The translations under genes and the position numbers were made by a program. This document shows positions 57,691 through 60,000 of a stretch of 60,000 nt of DNA, piece after piece (position 1 is the stretch's first letter; the number at the start of each line of letters is the position of its first letter). The notes under the pieces were generated by a model. That model did not search any database. It was not told the DNA's origin and saw only the letters and a list, made by a program, of their open reading frames with translations. This stretch comes from Liolophura sinensis (lineage: Eukaryota > Mollusca > Polyplacophora > Chitonida > Chitonidae): assembly GCF_032854445.1 (NCBI RefSeq), contig NC_088306.1, forward strand, positions 12,149,386 to 12,209,385, given 5' to 3'.

Positions 57691-60000
57691 TCTGGATAGT
57701 TTACCGGATTAATTTCAGTCGCTATAGCCGTCGCTGATTTGTGTGTCTGACTGTCCTTTGTTAAAAATGCCTATAGTTATAGTTATACGTTTGTTTGTAC
57801 AACTGTCATCTGTAGCCATTCTATGATATACCCAGATGTTTCTGAGCTTAATACGAGGTGCCTCTTTACACAACGGAAGTTTGATAACATCATACACATG
57901 TAGGTGATGCAATAATCTAATCTGACAACACAAATGACTCTGGAACCCATCTGTTGGCACTCACGCTAATCTGTGAGACTGAATATGCAACAACGCGTGC
58001 ATTGGATGCCCGAAGCTGAGACACATATGGCTTACAAGCAAATCGAACTGACCAAAATAGCGGAAAGGCGGTCTGCTTTTCAATTACAGTCCTTGAACTT
58101 GATGTCGCCTGTTCCAGCTGTTAGACGCGGCTCTGTGTCACGAGGCCAATTCCTCATCTTGGGAACCATGACTGGTATAACCGCAAACCCCCAGTCTCCC
58201 GGGTAAGGCCTTCATGGTGGTATACATATATGTGTGTTAAAACATAGTGGGTGGGGAGAGGACCTGGCTAAGTCTGTGAAAACCTCAAATAAAAAAAAAT
58301 AGAATTTTTCATGGCACGGAAAACATAGCTTTTCGGCACAGACAAACATATTACCAGTAAAAATAAAATTATACAGCTTTTCTAAAAGTTAATATTCTTT
58401 ATTTTTTCTTTTATTTATATTCTTTTATTTATTTATACTTTATTTTGATTCTGGATAAGCAGAAAAGGATAAAGTTTGTCTCCAACGTTCTCTGTAAGCA
58501 GCGCCATTTCTAAATTCTAAATTTCCATGTAGAAAGGTAGAGAAATATGGCTAATAAGATCAGTTACTAGTATACGGCCGTTATTGCTAAGAATTTAATG
58601 TTAATATTAATAAATAAATCGTCCAGCTGGATTCACTTCGTGAGTTTTGGAGTGTTTAAATGTTTGCTATAATGGGGGGAACAAAGTGTGCGTGACCACT
58701 ATAGCTTGTTCAAAGCGAGGTGTTAAAACAGGGCTACACGCAGTTTGTTGAAAACTAAGAACACATAGCTGCAAAATATAGTTAAACTGAGTTTCCCGTT
58801 ATGCTGGAATCAAAGATAACTTTAAGAACATGTCCAAGCTGTTCATAATATTTGGGATATAGGTACGTTAAAACTTCCTTCATTTTTAACTGAACAAGTT
58901 CAAGCTGTTGCACAGTGCCATAATGATGAAAGCTGAAACCATCGGGCTATATTCTTTTAAAACGAACGCAGCATAGCGTCATTCAATTGACTTCTGGTAT
59001 TCGGGGAGAACATTTTTTTTAACATATTAAGTTTTGCGGTTTTGAGCCTCTATAGCGGCTTCTTGTCAGCATATACTAGCGTGTATGTATGGGTACACTC
59101 CGCCGCCTTCCTTCTGATGCCCCAGTATAGACAGACAGGAAAGGACGGGGATACAACAAAGGGTGTCATGGGCCCCGTGGGGTCAACTCGCCCTGTTATA
59201 CTGTCCCCGCGCGGGGCACCGTGACCCCACCTCACCCCGTTGGGCAGGTGACAGCAGCGGGACATTCCTTGGGGTTACCGGGTGCATATTTAAACACACA
59301 CTTTTAAGGACACGCAATCGCGCGGACCTCAACGACAGCCACTGTCCGCCGGACCGGGGTGTTAGAGCACGTGTCGTCATGTGAGAGGTGTGGGTCGGTC
59401 TGAGTTCTACAGACGGTCGTATGCAAACCTCTGGGCAGAAGCTATATACCTACCTGTCTAATTTCGCCAGATATTTCATAATTAGAAGACTTCAAAGCTG
59501 CATCAGGCAGGTGAGTGTCTATAGCGGTTCATTGTACACACCTGTCTAGATTATCACAGGTACGGTGTAGGTGTTCGACGGCCGGATGTGCGTACAGCCA
59601 GTTCCTACACGTGTGTGTGTGTGTGTCTGTCGCAGGCTGCTTGGGACGCATCTGCATGGTAGAGATGACCGATCACATAAGTGCATGCCGGCGGACAGAT
59701 AACATGGCAGGGGTTCCACAACCGCGAAGGGGGAAACTAAAACTTTAATCTGGTTGTTCTCACTTTACGAGCCCGTAATCCAAACACTGATATACATAGT
59801 TCATAATGGCTAACTGTACAGCAATTGTACAAATGGCACTTGCAGTTTTAATTAATACCTATTGTCGTCGCCTACTGTGGATTACTTCAGTGTCTCAGAT
59901 ACCGAGCATACCTAGCCTTAAGACAAACCACCGTCCCTGCATAAGTATTCCTGTATTACGATCCCGCCCGAACTGGACATTTTGGTCCACATTCATATAA
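57691..60000. other. No gene recognised; GC-richer patch at 59100-59400
   Basis: The first 1.4 kb is AT-rich and empty. At 59100-59400 GC and CpG content rise clearly, with a TATTTAAA at about 59287. This may be the edge of a promoter or exon of a gene beyond the window. No exon can be fixed. Confidence 0.35.

Overview
This is a stretch of animal nuclear DNA, AT-rich and gene-poor, with GT-AG introns, tRNA-derived SINEs and many minisatellites. The source is most likely a lophotrochozoan, probably a mollusc. The main reason is a complete essential myosin light chain gene of the molluscan type (F-W-D-G-R-D-G first EF-hand loop, 158 residues). The abundant SINE carrying 'ACGACGGCGGCCAGCATTA' fits molluscan genomes, but that is from memory and was not searched. 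No bacterial operons, CRISPR arrays or rRNA genes were seen.

Three protein-coding genes can be supported. (1) CEP19, a centriole and cilium-base protein, on the minus strand at 5426-5926, with a predicted 5' leader exon near 7463-7720. (2) A rhodopsin-class GPCR on the plus strand, CDS join(14570..14593,16127..17701), 532 aa. It has a long Ser/Thr/Asn-rich ectodomain and a decapeptide repeat, and its 1.5-kb intron holds two minisatellites. (3) The essential myosin light chain on the plus strand, CDS join(27663..27665,27838..27865,38485..38631,40196..40363,41219..41305,41718..41761), with a 10.6-kb second intron full of repeats. They look like three independent transcription units with no visible shared pathway.

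The rest is repeat landscape. SINE1 is present in more than ten copies; at least six show matching 8-13 bp target-site duplications. Two other tRNA-derived SINE families (called SINE2 and SINE3 here) share a central motif and a tail. Three unclassified dispersed families are called X (about 440 bp, 3 copies), Y (about 320 bp, 3 copies) and Z (about 135 bp, 2 copies). About eighteen minisatellite arrays with units of 20-81 bp fill roughly a sixth of the window by eye.

The most interesting signal links these layers. The array at 1286-1805 is an expansion of the middle of a SINE1 copy, and the array at 11582-12245 is an expansion of the end of a family Y element. Family X copies sit beside, and in one case inside, satellite arrays. 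The window therefore appears to catch transposable elements turning into minisatellites. Repeat coordinates are by eye and good to about 5-20 bp; exon coordinates are exact to the base where splice sites are given.
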